Both the position numbers and the translations under genes were made by a program. 64,000 nt of DNA from Heliocybe sulcata. Taxonomy: Eukaryota > Basidiomycota > Agaricomycetes > Gloeophyllales > Gloeophyllaceae. Positions 1 to 10,787 of the stretch are shown in pieces (positions within the stretch are counted from its first letter, which is position 1; the number at the start of each line of letters is the position of its first letter). Below the pieces are notes generated by a model that saw only the letters and a program-made list of their open reading frames with translations, had not been told where the DNA came from and did not search any database. The stretch lies in contig ML213532.1 in NCBI GenBank assembly GCA_004369045.1, positions 1-64,000 of the forward strand, written 5' to 3'.

Positions 1-42
1 CCTAACCTAACCTAACCCTAACCCTAACCCTAACCTAACCAC
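1..42. repeat. Telomere repeat tract
   Basis: The window starts with about seven CCTAA/CCCTAA units. Three central units are the six-base fungal and vertebrate type (TTAGGG on the other strand); the outer ones are five-base TTAGG variants. The C-rich strand reads 5'->3' into the chromosome, which is the correct orientation for a left chromosome end. Only about 42 bases are present, so the assembly probably holds just the innermost part of the telomere. Unique sequence, the 3' part of a dynamin gene, begins directly after it with no subtelomeric repeat between. Confidence 0.95.
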
Positions 43-3000
43 AACACTCGGGTCTTCAGCTAGGTACGCTGCGCAACGAGAACTCGCGTTGGCCGTCCCG
101 AGACCCAGCTTCAATATGAGAAATGCTTGCAGCTCCTTTGCGATTGCTCGAACGAACTTGTGGTCGATGAGGAGAGGGACGTTGTCAATGACTCGCTGGT
201 AGGAGTCAGAAGGTGCGAGGACGGACGGCAAACCACGACAGAGTAACACACCTTGTACGAGACTTGGAAATAGGCACGAACTTGCGCCATGACGTTGATC
301 TCTCTTATAAACTCGTCAGGAGGGTTAAGCTTGCCTAGATCTTCGGCCGTGAGCCCGTCGTAACCTAGATTGGCCAACGCGGCAAGAGCCGCATTAATCT
401 TCTCCTCATCTGCCGTACCCAAGGCAGGTCTACTGCTGGCGACGGGGATGTTCGCGAACGGCGTCAAAATGGGCTTGGCTTGAGTAGTGGCCGCGGGTAC
501 ATGCGTGGCCGGAGGAGGGATGGGTGTCGATCCCCTAGATCTTGATCCCGACGCCGTGGAATCTTGAACCGTGGAGGGAGGTGCCAACTGGGGCCCCCCG
601 TCTTTTGTTGAAGTTGATACATTCGACCCTCCCTGCCCGAAGCCCGATGTAGGTTTTGGGACTTCGCTCGACGGTTTCGATTGTGCTCCGAACTTAAACA
701 TTCCCCCACCAGACGCAAAAGGAGCATCGGTGTGCGGTTTGCTCGCCTCGCCCGAACCTGCGGATCGGAAGGCCCACAATTCAGGTGAAGATGCAGCGGT
801 GGGAGACGCCCAAACAGGGACAGGCGGAGATGCCGGAGAAGACGTAAACGAGGAAGGCTGTACACCTGGGTTCGAAACGTCCGCCATTCGAAAAGTCTTC
901 ATGACCTTCATCGGACGTCCATCGGACACTGGAGCTTTGCGTGCTCGGGCGTCCTTGTACTTTGCAAGCCACTTGTCGCGGCACGAGTCGTAATAGTGGC
1001 CATTCTGCGTAAAGGGCTCCGACTCGATCTGCAGGATTTCTCCAAGGCGCTCAATGCATATAGCTTCATGTTTGTTGACGAGTTCAGTCAAAAAGAACCT
1101 AGACAACGCATCGCCGTCAGTTAATCATCGCTTACAACCTCATCTTGCCTTACCGAAGCTGCCTAAGCAGGGGCTCATATCTGCTAAACTGAATCTTGAG
1201 CAGGTCGTGTAGCAGATTCACCGTCGACTGCTGGACACGCTGGAAGCACCATATAGCGGACGAGTTCCAAGTAGTCTGGAAGGCTTGTATCAAGGACACC
1301 TTGCAGGGAAACGGAACGTCGTCAGGCAGCTCGCGCGTGATCGACCTGAGAAGTGGTCGCTGATTAGTGATGACCACATTTACGAGCAAGTAACATACTT
1401 TTCAATGTGTTGACGCATATCCATCAAGTACACCGGCGACTGTGCGCTCACGAGGCCCTCCGCCTCACCCTCGTCCTCGTCATCGCCGATAAAGTTGTGG
1501 AACTGAGCGACAGCAGACGAAGCCCTGTCATATGGAACGAAATTGGGTGCAGTGCGCCGAATGCTTATTTTAAACTCATGGAACGCGTGGCGATTCTCAT
1601 GGATAAGCCGACCAGAGTCGACACCACCTTGTACGTAGCGCTGCACTTCCGTCGCGAATGCGGTAATGAGACCTAGGACGTAGGTCGCCGGTTCCGCTTC
1701 GATAGGCTGTGGGAGAGTAGCGAGCTCTTTGTCGCAAGCTTGCAGGCAAGCCTTGGCTTCCGTGTCGAGTGTCGGGAGTCTAACATGGACAGTGAGTATG
1801 CTACGCGGAACCGCGACCGCATAAAACCATACATGTCATTGATAAGCTGCGTCAACAGCCTGCTCAACGTCGCCACCAGGTTGACGGTGCCGAACCGATT
1901 CTGATGCGGAGAGCGTGCCCATGGTGCTGTCTTGGCAAAAAACTCCGATTCCGCCTTCCTGGCATCCGCAGCTGAAATGTCGTTGGAACGCTCAGCGTCG
2001 TCTGGTTGGCGCGTACAATAATAGCCATGAAGTGTAGGGTGCCTGCGCCCTTCGATGACGTCAAGCCAGAGTTCGCGAGACTTGGTCGCGCCGGACGTCA
2101 GCATGTCGGGCTTCGTAAGGACGCCTTCAATCACGGTCAGGATTGAATTATGAGCTCAAAAATATAAACCTACCTATAGTTCGGCGGCCCTGCGGGTCCA
2201 CTCCAGCTGCAAGCCGCAGAGCTTTCTGGTTCTCGATATCGTCTATAAGCAAACAGTCAATTCAGAGCAATGTACGTTGAAAAGTCCGTTCATACCGGTC
2301 ATCGGGAGAGCGACGAGAATCAAGCAGTTTCCCTTGATATGGGAAACGACGAGATCTTCCACGAGGTGTACAATTTCTTCATCGGCGTTCTGTATGATAC
2401 CTGTATGTCTAATCAGATAACATGGACCACTTTGCCATAGAACAACCGTTACCTGGAAGATCGATAAAGGACAAATCCGTCAAGTCCGGCCCCGCAAGGT
2501 CGACGCAGACAACATTCCGAGAGAACGGCAGCGTTCCCGGCACTTGCCCTTTCTTCCTCAAGTCCTCCGCGCTCAAGACGAGAAACTTGCTCGACGGAAT
2601 TGTCGGGTTCAACACCGCCGCTTGTGCGCGTCGCAGAGCCAGCTCAACGTCCCCCTTGTTTGTCAGAGGCGCCCCAAATGCCACTTCTTGGACATCATCC
2701 TTCCGCTTCCCCTTATCGTCGAACTCCCACCTGATCGAGATCTGGCAGACCCACGGACCGTCAGACGAGGACAGCCGGCATTCCATCGGGCACCGTGTGC
2801 AAGTTCCTGCATCTCTGGGGACTTTTATCTGCAGTTAGGACTATGTAAGCAAGCGCTGCTTTTGGATGAAAATAAATCACATACACCGGATATGGCCTCT
2901 ACAACGCTGGACTTTCCTGACCAGCAACGGCGATGAGCTTCGAGAAAATGATCAAACACAGCAAATCACGTACCGGCGCTTTGATTTCCAATGACAGCTA

Positions 3001-3183
3001 CGCACGGGAGATCAAGTTCAGCCTGTGCACTATCCCAGAATAAACTTGTTTGAGACCACTGGAACGAGAAAATGCAGGTGGCACGTACCCGATCGCTCGA
3101 AGTTGCTTCACCAGCTGAAGCAGCTCCTTCCGCCGGGACGCATATCCGCTGCTCGATAACTCTAGAGCTGTCGCGTCGCCCAT
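7..3183 (-). CDS. Dynamin-family GTPase, 3' end capped by telomere
   Basis: This is a large GTPase of the dynamin/Mx superfamily, a self-assembling protein that constricts or remodels membranes. It starts at the ATG whose complement is 3181-3183. The G1 motif is split by an intron and reads GNQSAG then K-S-S. G3 (DLPG) lies near 2440 and G4 (TKPD) near 2120. The middle/stalk region follows (about 1150-2080), then a low-complexity Pro/Ser/Gly-rich stretch (about 430-930) and a GTPase effector domain (about 60-400). Several short introns are visible, for example 196-251. The C-terminus is abnormal: after AEDPSVV the frame enters the telomere repeats, which encode VRLGLGLGLG and a TAG stop. Family members with the same ending continue from this point for roughly 20-25 residues, by my recollection. 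The gene is therefore slightly truncated and fused to telomere. Lost residues come from the last helix of the effector domain, so activity could be impaired. The 3'UTR and terminator are also missing. Confidence 0.9.
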
Positions 3184-3536
3184 GCTTTTCAGAATCTCAG
3201 GAGACGGGATGAGATGATGGTAGAAGGTAAGGCAAGAGTACTATGGACAAAACGCGTATAACACCTCGAATCGAACTTGAAAGGGAAAGGACGCGGCGAC
3301 CTTGCAGCGCGTAATAGGAGGTGGCTGTGTGCACTTGATCAGACTCGGCGCAAGCCGGCTTGGCCATGTGCAAGTGGCATGCTTGCGGCTCAGCGAGACT
3401 ACTAGAAAATTGCAGTACTCCCTTCTGAACGTACAACCCAAAGCATCAGAATACGTATGGCATTACACCTCATAAATCAAGCAACTACTAATACAAGTCA
3501 ACTCGGTCATTAGTCGTAACATCCCATCCTTGCACA
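3184..3536. other. Intergenic: dynamin 5' side / transporter 3' side
   Basis: This 350-bp spacer separates two minus-strand genes. It must contain the dynamin promoter and the transporter 3'UTR. I see no clear TATA box and no convincing open frame. Confidence 0.5.
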
Positions 3537-5399
3537 TTACACCGCACTATCATGCTTCTCCTCTTCAACCCGCAAACTATCCGGTCTCGAGCTGCGCACA
3601 CTCTCGCCCGTTTCACCCTCAGCCCGGGCCTCGTCATGTCCTGCGCCCTCCTCGAACGCAGTCTTGTGCGCCTCAAAGTGCGAGCCATGGTTCCTGAAGC
3701 AAAGCCGTCAAGACGTGTAGAAACCGAAAATGGAAGTATACGTACTCGGGGCCAACAATGGTGATGATAATTACGAAGGCAGCGACGACACCGATGAAGA
3801 TACCCTGCACGGTCGCATAGTCCGGTACGTCGGTCGGCACGCCGTTCTTGATGATCGTGGTCCTAAGGTTGTTGCCGCCAGCTGCAAGAGCGTCAGAGCA
3901 AGCAGACGCGAGAGCTGAACGTTACTCACTAGCTTCGATTTGCGCAGAGGCAGCCGAGACCATCTGTAACACCCGTAAACCATAAGTTACAGTTCCTAGC
4001 AAGAAACGATACTACTTACGTTACCGAGCTGGTACGCCACACCGGGGAACGTCGCCCTGAACGCCGGCGGCGACATCTCCGCAAGCTGGATCGGGATAAC
4101 ACCCCACGCACCCTGCACGCCGAACTGGATGCAGAACGCGCCGGCGGACAGGGCGCTGAAGCTGGAGGGCAGGATCCACAGCGGGATGAAGGCGCCGATG
4201 AGGAGAACGAAGCACACGATGGTGAGACGACGCCCGAGATATTGAGACAGGAAGCCGGCAATAGCGCCACCGGTGATCGCGCCCTGAAATCATCATTAGA
4301 CGAGGGAAACATAGACAGTACTGGAGGGAGCGTACTAAATTGCCGATGATCGTAGCGACGGTTGCATTGTGTGCCGAGAAGTTCTTCGATGTTTGAAGAT
4401 AGGTAGGATACAGGTCCTTGAGGCCGACAATGTCAGCTAACCAAGTCAACCATGACTCGATGCGGTACCCACCTGAGATCCGTGCGAAAGGAAGTTGAAC
4501 CCGCTCATCAACAAGACAGCATAGATACAAAGAAGCCAGTGCGTCTTGAGCATCTCCTTCGTCTCGCGCAAGAAGACTCTCGTCTTCTCGCCCGTACTCT
4601 TGTGCTCGCCATGCAGCTTCTCAGCCTCCTTCGCACGAATAAAGTACGCCGACTCTGGCAGAGAAGCGCGAACGATGGCGGAGAAGAAGATAATCCCCGA
4701 GCTCGTCCAAAACATCGCTCTCCACCCGTGGCTCGTCTCAGGGACCAGGAAGAGGTTGACCACGGCGGCAATCAGGTAGCCGACCGCATAGCCCTGCTGG
4801 ACAATCCCACTGGCCAAACCGCGCACCTCGACGGGCAGGTTCTCGAGAGCGGTAGCAGCCGCCAGTCCCCATACTCCGCCCATCGCCACACCGAACAACG
4901 ACCTGACCGCGAGGAACTGGGAGTACGTGTTGACGAAGCTAGTACCGAGAGAGAAGCAGCCGACGAGAATCATGTTCCCAACCAGAGGCCACTTGCGACC
5001 GAACCGATCGGATAAGATCCCGAAAATGACTGCACCGAGTGAGCGGAAGAGGAGCGTGAGCGTGATGGCGGTCGTCTACATCCAGCGGTTAGATGACCCG
5101 TCCATGAGCGAGCGAACAGGCTTACGATGGAAGACGTTGGCTTGCTGAATTGTGCCTCAAGGTGGGTGACACTCAGCGAAACGCTGAAAAAGTCGATGGC
5201 GTCGCAAGTCCAGCACAACCATCTGGAGCAGGAGAACATCAGCTCGCGGACAGGGAAGCCCCGGGGTGTATAAGACGTACCCAGAAAAGAACTGCGCCCA
5301 TTGCACCCATGTCAACGACGCGAGCACCGTCAGCAGAGGTCTGCCTTGCGCCCTCTGCGTTCTCTTCGGTATCAAGTTTCGCATAAAGTAGGGCGCCAT
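3537..5399 (-). CDS. Monocarboxylate/proton symporter, Jen1 family (MFS)
   Basis: This is a Major Facilitator permease of the Jen1 type, which imports lactate, pyruvate, acetate or dicarboxylates with protons across the plasma membrane. The family signature N-x-x-S-H-x-S-Q-D-x-x-x-T is present as NFLSHGSQ joined across an intron to DLYPT. The MFS loop motif GILSDRFGRK follows the second membrane segment. The early segment WTCDAIDFFSVSLSV is also typical. About twelve hydrophobic segments can be followed through several 45-60 nt introns, and a hydrophilic Glu/His-rich tail ends in HDSAV. The start is uncertain. I chose the ATG at 5399 (MAPYFM) because a stop lies upstream in frame, but a short upstream exon is possible. 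Jen1 genes are usually repressed by glucose; nothing in the sequence proves that here. The exact substrate cannot be told. Confidence 0.88.
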
Positions 5400-6419
5400 T
5401 GTCGTTGCGGTTGGGTTCAGCGACGAGCTCAAGGATCAAGCTAGGTGCGGCACACGAGGGTGATAAGGTGACGAAACGCATGCTTTAATAGTGGATTCTA
5501 ACCTAGGAACGAGGGTTTGATGGGGCCCCGCGGCGCCGGGTCTTCACTTCTTGCCCGCCGGCTCTCCGTCCCGGTCTTCCTGCAGCCACACCGTCAGCCG
5601 TTTTGCCACATATTTACCCAGTGTGGGTCATCTTTCTGTCGTCGCTGCTCTCGCCCTCGAGCGATCTGAACGTCGAACTGCGCTGTCTCCAGCTCTGAAT
5701 CTTCAGCCAGAGAGCGGCGGAAGCTTGTTTCCACACACTACCCCGCGTATTAATACTCTGGGCAAACTTGGCATTTGATCAAACCAGTCACGCACGACGA
5801 GATAGAACTGAGCTCACTGGCTATAAGCTTTCCGATGGAAAATATTGTCATGAAACGCAGCGAGCCAGCGAGACGGAAGATCCGGCATATTCGACAAACA
5901 TAGTATTTGCGAGACGCGGGCAGTTATGGCCAAGCTGGGACGACCGATCTTCGTCCCCCAAGAGCGTTGAGTCTTCGTCTGCTCCACCGGTTAAGATATC
6001 GTGAGCACGGAACGCAAATGTTATCGCTGAGGATGAACGCACCCTGAAATTGGGTTTGCTGTGTCTGCACAAACATCTCCCGTATCAACGCCACAGAGGT
6101 ACATGGCATATTGAATGCAGACACTGACGGACGTCGATATACAGTGGCATTGTTAACAGACGTCGATATACAGTGGCATTGCAACGCGGGTATATTTTCC
6201 ATGCTAACGTTCAAACTAACCGCCGCGGTTCGCAACGGGCCGCTCAATGCAAGTCAGGAAATCGAACTGACTGTATAAAGGCGATCACGATCGAGAGCCT
6301 GCACCGGCGGTACCGCGACCTTACTCGTCTCTGGCAATACGGCATCTTATCCTGACGACATAGACAGCGACCACGGCCCTCGATATCGGCAAAACAACGA
6401 ATAACTACTCTGAAGGTAC
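5400..6419. other. Intergenic: transporter upstream region
   Basis: About 1 kb lies between the transporter start and the end of KRE33. Both genes are on the minus strand, so this is the transporter promoter plus the KRE33 3' flank. It holds a short direct repeat (6130-6181). No coding pattern is supported in either strand. Confidence 0.5.
6130..6181. repeat. Two-copy 23-bp direct repeat, period 29
   Basis: The 23-bp block beginning GACGTCGATATACAG occurs at 6130-6152 and again, identical, at 6159-6181, separated by six bases. It lies about 730-780 bp upstream of the transporter start. Each copy contains a palindromic GACGTC core, the CRE/ATF-type hexamer, which could be bound by a bZIP factor. 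That role is inference only. Confidence 0.8.
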
Positions 6420-9400
6420 CTACTTGCCACCCTTCTTTATCGACCTCCTACTCTTCTTCTTCCCCTCGCCACCACCCGTCTCCCCATCCCCAGCCTTCCT
6501 CTTCACCCCCGCCCCGCTCACACTCTTCACACTGACAACCTGCCTTCCGCCAGCCGCGACCTGCTTTTCCGCCGCACTCCAATCCGCAGCTGCATCGTTG
6601 ATAGCATACCTGACGATCGCGACAGCGAATAGCGATCCAGAAGAAGATCATGTAACGGATGCCCTGATCAGCCATGAACTCTCGCAACAACGATAACACT
6701 GAACCAACTCACTTGTTTAAATCAAGACTATCAATCAACTCCCGCTGCTTCTCCTTCATCTTCCTAGCTTCCTCATTCCCCGCCTCATTCAGCTCCTCCT
6801 CCAACCTCTGCTGCACGGGCTGGAAGGTGTGGCCATTACTCTTACTCTCCTTGTTATTTGCTCGAGGCCGGGGAGCGGGGAGCTCAGCGCTGATCGCCTC
6901 CTTCTGAATATCCGTGAGCCGCTTAGCGATCTTCCGGATCAACTTAACGAACAGAGCCAAAGTCTGGGAAACGGGGAGCTGTAGCTCGGTCTAATCGGTC
7001 AAAGCAAGCGCCTAATCAGCCTCCACGTTTGCATCCTACAAGATAAACGATACGTACCTCCGCCTCCTCGACCGTCTTCCGCTGGCACCCCAGCGCCACA
7101 AGTATAGAACTCTGTACAGCACTCAGCCGTACCTCCTCCTCGTCTCCCAGCCGCTTCTCAAAGTACAGCTGCGCGACGTTAGGCAAGAGATCCAGTATAA
7201 CGTGATGATCAAGCATATTATTCGCGTAGGAATCCAGCCGCTTCAGGTCAAATGGCGAGAAGAGGAACGACAGCTCTGTCGACGTCAGCGCTAAATTCGG
7301 CCAGTGAGCCTCGCGCAGTGAAACCGAGTATTCTAGCTTACGCCGTGACTGTTCCTGTGCAAACTTCACACCGACATTCGCAGCTTCGAGTACGCTCAGA
7401 GCCATGATAGCCCCAAACTCCCGGAACTTGTACGACAGCAGCGTCAAGAACCGTCGTCTAAAGTCTGAACACGAGTTACGCCATCAGCCTCCAAGCACAT
7501 CACCGCTACACGAAAACCCAGCCACTCACCCTTCGCAAACTCGCCTAACCACCCCAGCTCCTCGGGTGGCGCACTCCCCAACCCTCTCACCATCACACAC
7601 GTATGCTCCCCTGTCAACTCACTCTGCGTCTGCCGCACGTACAGCGGCACATACCCCGCGCGCTTCCAGAATCGCAGCAGCTGCGGCGTCAGCCCGTACG
7701 ACACACCAAGGTAGTCCAGCGTCTCAGGCTTGCGTTCCGTGAGCCGCTGAAGCAGGGGTGGCATAGCGGTCGGCGAGCGGATGGACGGTTTGTCGGTGAG
7801 GAGGGAGGTGTCCTATAGACGCCAGAATAAGGAAGACACATAGTCAGACCATGGAACTGCGTACCTCGTCGACGGCTGCAGGGTCAGGATAGGACTGCTC
7901 CTCATCCACGCTCTCGCTCAAATTAAAGTACTCTCCGCTATAATACGAATTCAACGCCTTGAGCGCCCTCGCCCCGTAACCCATCTACACGAGCCCAGAT
8001 CAGTCATACCGACACCAGCAGCTCAACTCAGCACTCACGCTCGCATAGTCCGGGTGCGTCGCAATCCTCACAATCCTCGCCCCGCTCAACATCCCAAACC
8101 TTCCCTCCTGATACTGCTGACTCACCAACCACGGAATCATATCCCCACCCGCCCTCAGGCCCCTACTCAACCCGTCCATAATCGCCTGCTTACTAATATT
8201 CCCCTCCAGCGCAACCTGCAGCACCACCAGAGGCTCCGGCAAATGACTCTCGTCGTCCTTGATCGGAGGGAGCAAGACGAAGAGGTGGTGCGCCGGCGCG
8301 TCAGACATGAGTTGCAGGTCATTCGGCTGGTTCTTATAGTGCGACGACACGTAGAGCGCCATCATGCGCTGCAGGAAGACTTCCGAGGCGGGGTGGTACG
8401 AGAACAGCGTATCCCGCGAGACATAAAACAGCTCGCACTTGTCTGGATGAGGCGTTCCCTGCGCAACGGCCCTCGGCGCGACCGCCGCATCGAGGCACAA
8501 CAGCGAGTTGAGCCACCTCTCCACCTTATCGCCTGGCGCGTACCGAATCGGCACGTCCAGCTTAATCTCAACCAGCTTCCTCGCCTTTGGTGCAGCCTTC
8601 ACCACCGCCTTCTTCGAGCTCGAGGCAGCAACGTCGTCTTCTCTATTGCCGGCATCTCTGGCGAGGGAGGGACGGGTGGACTCGCGGAGCTGCTGGATCA
8701 GCTTGAGGGAGAGCGAGCGGCCAGTCCCCTCGTAGCCATTGATAGTCGAGGCCATGAAGACGAGATAAGGGCCGATGAGGTTACGAACCAAGGGAAGAGG
8801 GATAGCAGCCGCCTCGTCGATCACGACAAGCTCTGCCTGACCCAGGACGTGTGCGTCTTGAGGTTGGATGTACTAAGGCCCACTTCCATCAGCATTCCGT
8901 CTGCGACAAGAAGGAAACTGCGATTCACCTGGATCGTCTGCCGATGTCCCCTAAACACATTCACCCTTACAATCGCCTTATTAAAGTCCGGATTTGTGCT
9001 CTGCACAATATCGTAATCCAAATGCTCCTCATACCCCAGCGCGTCCATCCCCTTGAACACAAAGTCAAACACCGTCTTCAGGTTCTCCGGACTCGGGCTC
9101 GTCACAAACACATTACTGTACCCATGCGCCAGAGCACCCGCGATGGCCAGCCCGAGCGCAGCACTCTTCCCTCGTCCCCGGCTCGCAGTCAAGGTAACCG
9201 TTGAGGAAAGTGTCTTCTCCGCAATCGCATCTACGAAAGTTAGAATCGCCTTCGCCTGGTCGATCGTCCGCGCCAACTTCACGAGCTCCCCCGCCGGCTT
9301 CACATCCGCCACATCCACCTTCAGACGCTTCAGCTCCTCGCTCTCCCGGTCCGCGCCCTTTCCCGGAGAATCTTCAATGGGCGCAATGTCCTTGCCTCGC

Positions 9401-10787
9401 GATATGGGTAGGACGTTGAGCTCGTCGTCGAGGACGAGGCAGTCATCGCAGGAGCCCAGGGAGAGAATGAATCGCTCGTTGAAGCGCGCGACGACCGTGT
9501 CATGGGCAGAGGTGCGGTAGCGAGCATGGACGTCCTACAGCACTGATGGTCGGCTGCAAGGAAAGGAAGGACAGAGAAACGACGCACCATGGCCATTGTG
9601 TACAGCTGCCTTAGCGACGACATGGTTTTTAGAAGTAGCACGACCAGACCACCTCCTTCTACCGTCTCGATCGTGCGCGCTAACAAGTTCGGTGTAATAG
9701 CCTCGAAATCTTGCAGTACGCACATGCCATACGTGTTGCCGAGTATTTTATGGGATTCCTTGTAGTAGCTATCTCACGTCACCGTCATATACTACAAACA
9801 GGTGAACAGCGCTACTCACGTATACCGGATATCCGTGACCGTGATGAAAATCTCGAACGGGTCCTGTTCGTTCGGCTCCCGAACGCCGCGCTTCACATCT
9901 CGCTTTATCTTGGCTTCGCGCTTTTTACGGTGACTAATAAGGAACGTGAGTGGATCTGCAGAGCGTGCAAGTAAAAATGGAAAAAGAGATAGGTTATGTG
10001 AATGAATGGTGATTGTGACGAGAAGCCAATAGAGGTCGACGGAGTCGTCCTCGGCAACTATGTCGGGTGGCAGTAGTGGATGACAAAGTGTCCTTGCATT
10101 CTGAGGACCTATAGTGGAATCAAGACCAAGAACAGCAGGCCCATATGCCGGCATCGTCCAGATCGAGAGAGGTGGGACAGAAAAGGAATAAGCCAGTTGG
10201 AGTGGTAGAATTCCCGTGTAAGTTAGTCGAGCGCAGTCAAGACAAAACACCCCGCAGTAGTGAATGGTACAAGTCGAGAGCGAGATCGGACTCAGCCGTA
10301 GACAGGAACCTGGCGTGTCCGACCGGGGAAGCGACGGACGTGAAAGGGACACCTTCGTCTAAACACGTGAAGGGAGAGTTGGGAGGTAGCAGGAGAGTAT
10401 GACCAGAGGCGGGTGGTCGGACGACCGAACGATTGAGAGGGTGATAGAGGGACGGGTACAGGCCGACCCAGAGAAGGCGAGCAGATAGAGGAGCTTAAAA
10501 CTCAGCCAAACGCTCACCTTGTAAACCCGAGTTCCTTTTTATAACACCACAACACAGACGGCCGAGCCGATACTCGAGCTTGCGAGAGCAGAAAGTGCAG
10601 ATTAACGACCTAACCGACCAAAGTAGAAAGCAAGGATTAGTCACTTCTGAACCAGGTAACACATGAACTAACGCTAACCCACTTGGTCTCGTCCCTTGTC
10701 TCCTACAAGCACGATAAACGAGCGGTGATTCTGCTTGACATTATTATTGATCAAGATAGGAATCCGAGGGTCGAGTTGCTTGCGCAT
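6420..10787 (-). CDS. KRE33: RNA cytidine acetyltransferase KRE33/NAT10
   Basis: This essential nucleolar enzyme uses ATP and acetyl-CoA to make N4-acetylcytidine in 18S rRNA and, with a tRNA adaptor, in tRNA. It also acts in small-subunit assembly. The start ATG is at 10787 (MRKQLDPRIPILI). Exons run through an N-terminal domain, a helicase-like ATPase with Walker A ASRGRGKSAALG (near 9170) and the VIDEAAAIPLPL motif B (near 8800), a GNAT acetyltransferase domain (about 8080-7500) and a C-terminal tRNA-binding-like region. It ends with a Lys-rich tail, KKKSRRSIKKGGK, consistent with nucleolar localisation. The length is roughly 1,000-1,050 residues, normal for the family. One intron is unusually long (9934-10517); the others seen are about 50-75 nt. 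I see no frame break. It is a single-copy housekeeping gene in a subtelomeric position. Confidence 0.95.
9934..10517 (-). other. Unusually long intron (584 nt) in KRE33
   Basis: The exon ending KELGFT and the exon starting SHRKKREAKIKRD join in frame across a GTGAGC donor (10517) and a TTATTAG acceptor (9934). The spacing is 584 nt, about ten times the other introns here. No convincing gene is visible inside it on either strand. Confidence 0.75.

Noticed and set aside
8054-9016. Plus-strand frame of 320 codons, Arg/His-rich
   Set aside because: It is antisense to the KRE33 acetyltransferase and ATPase domains, which are unmistakable on the minus strand.
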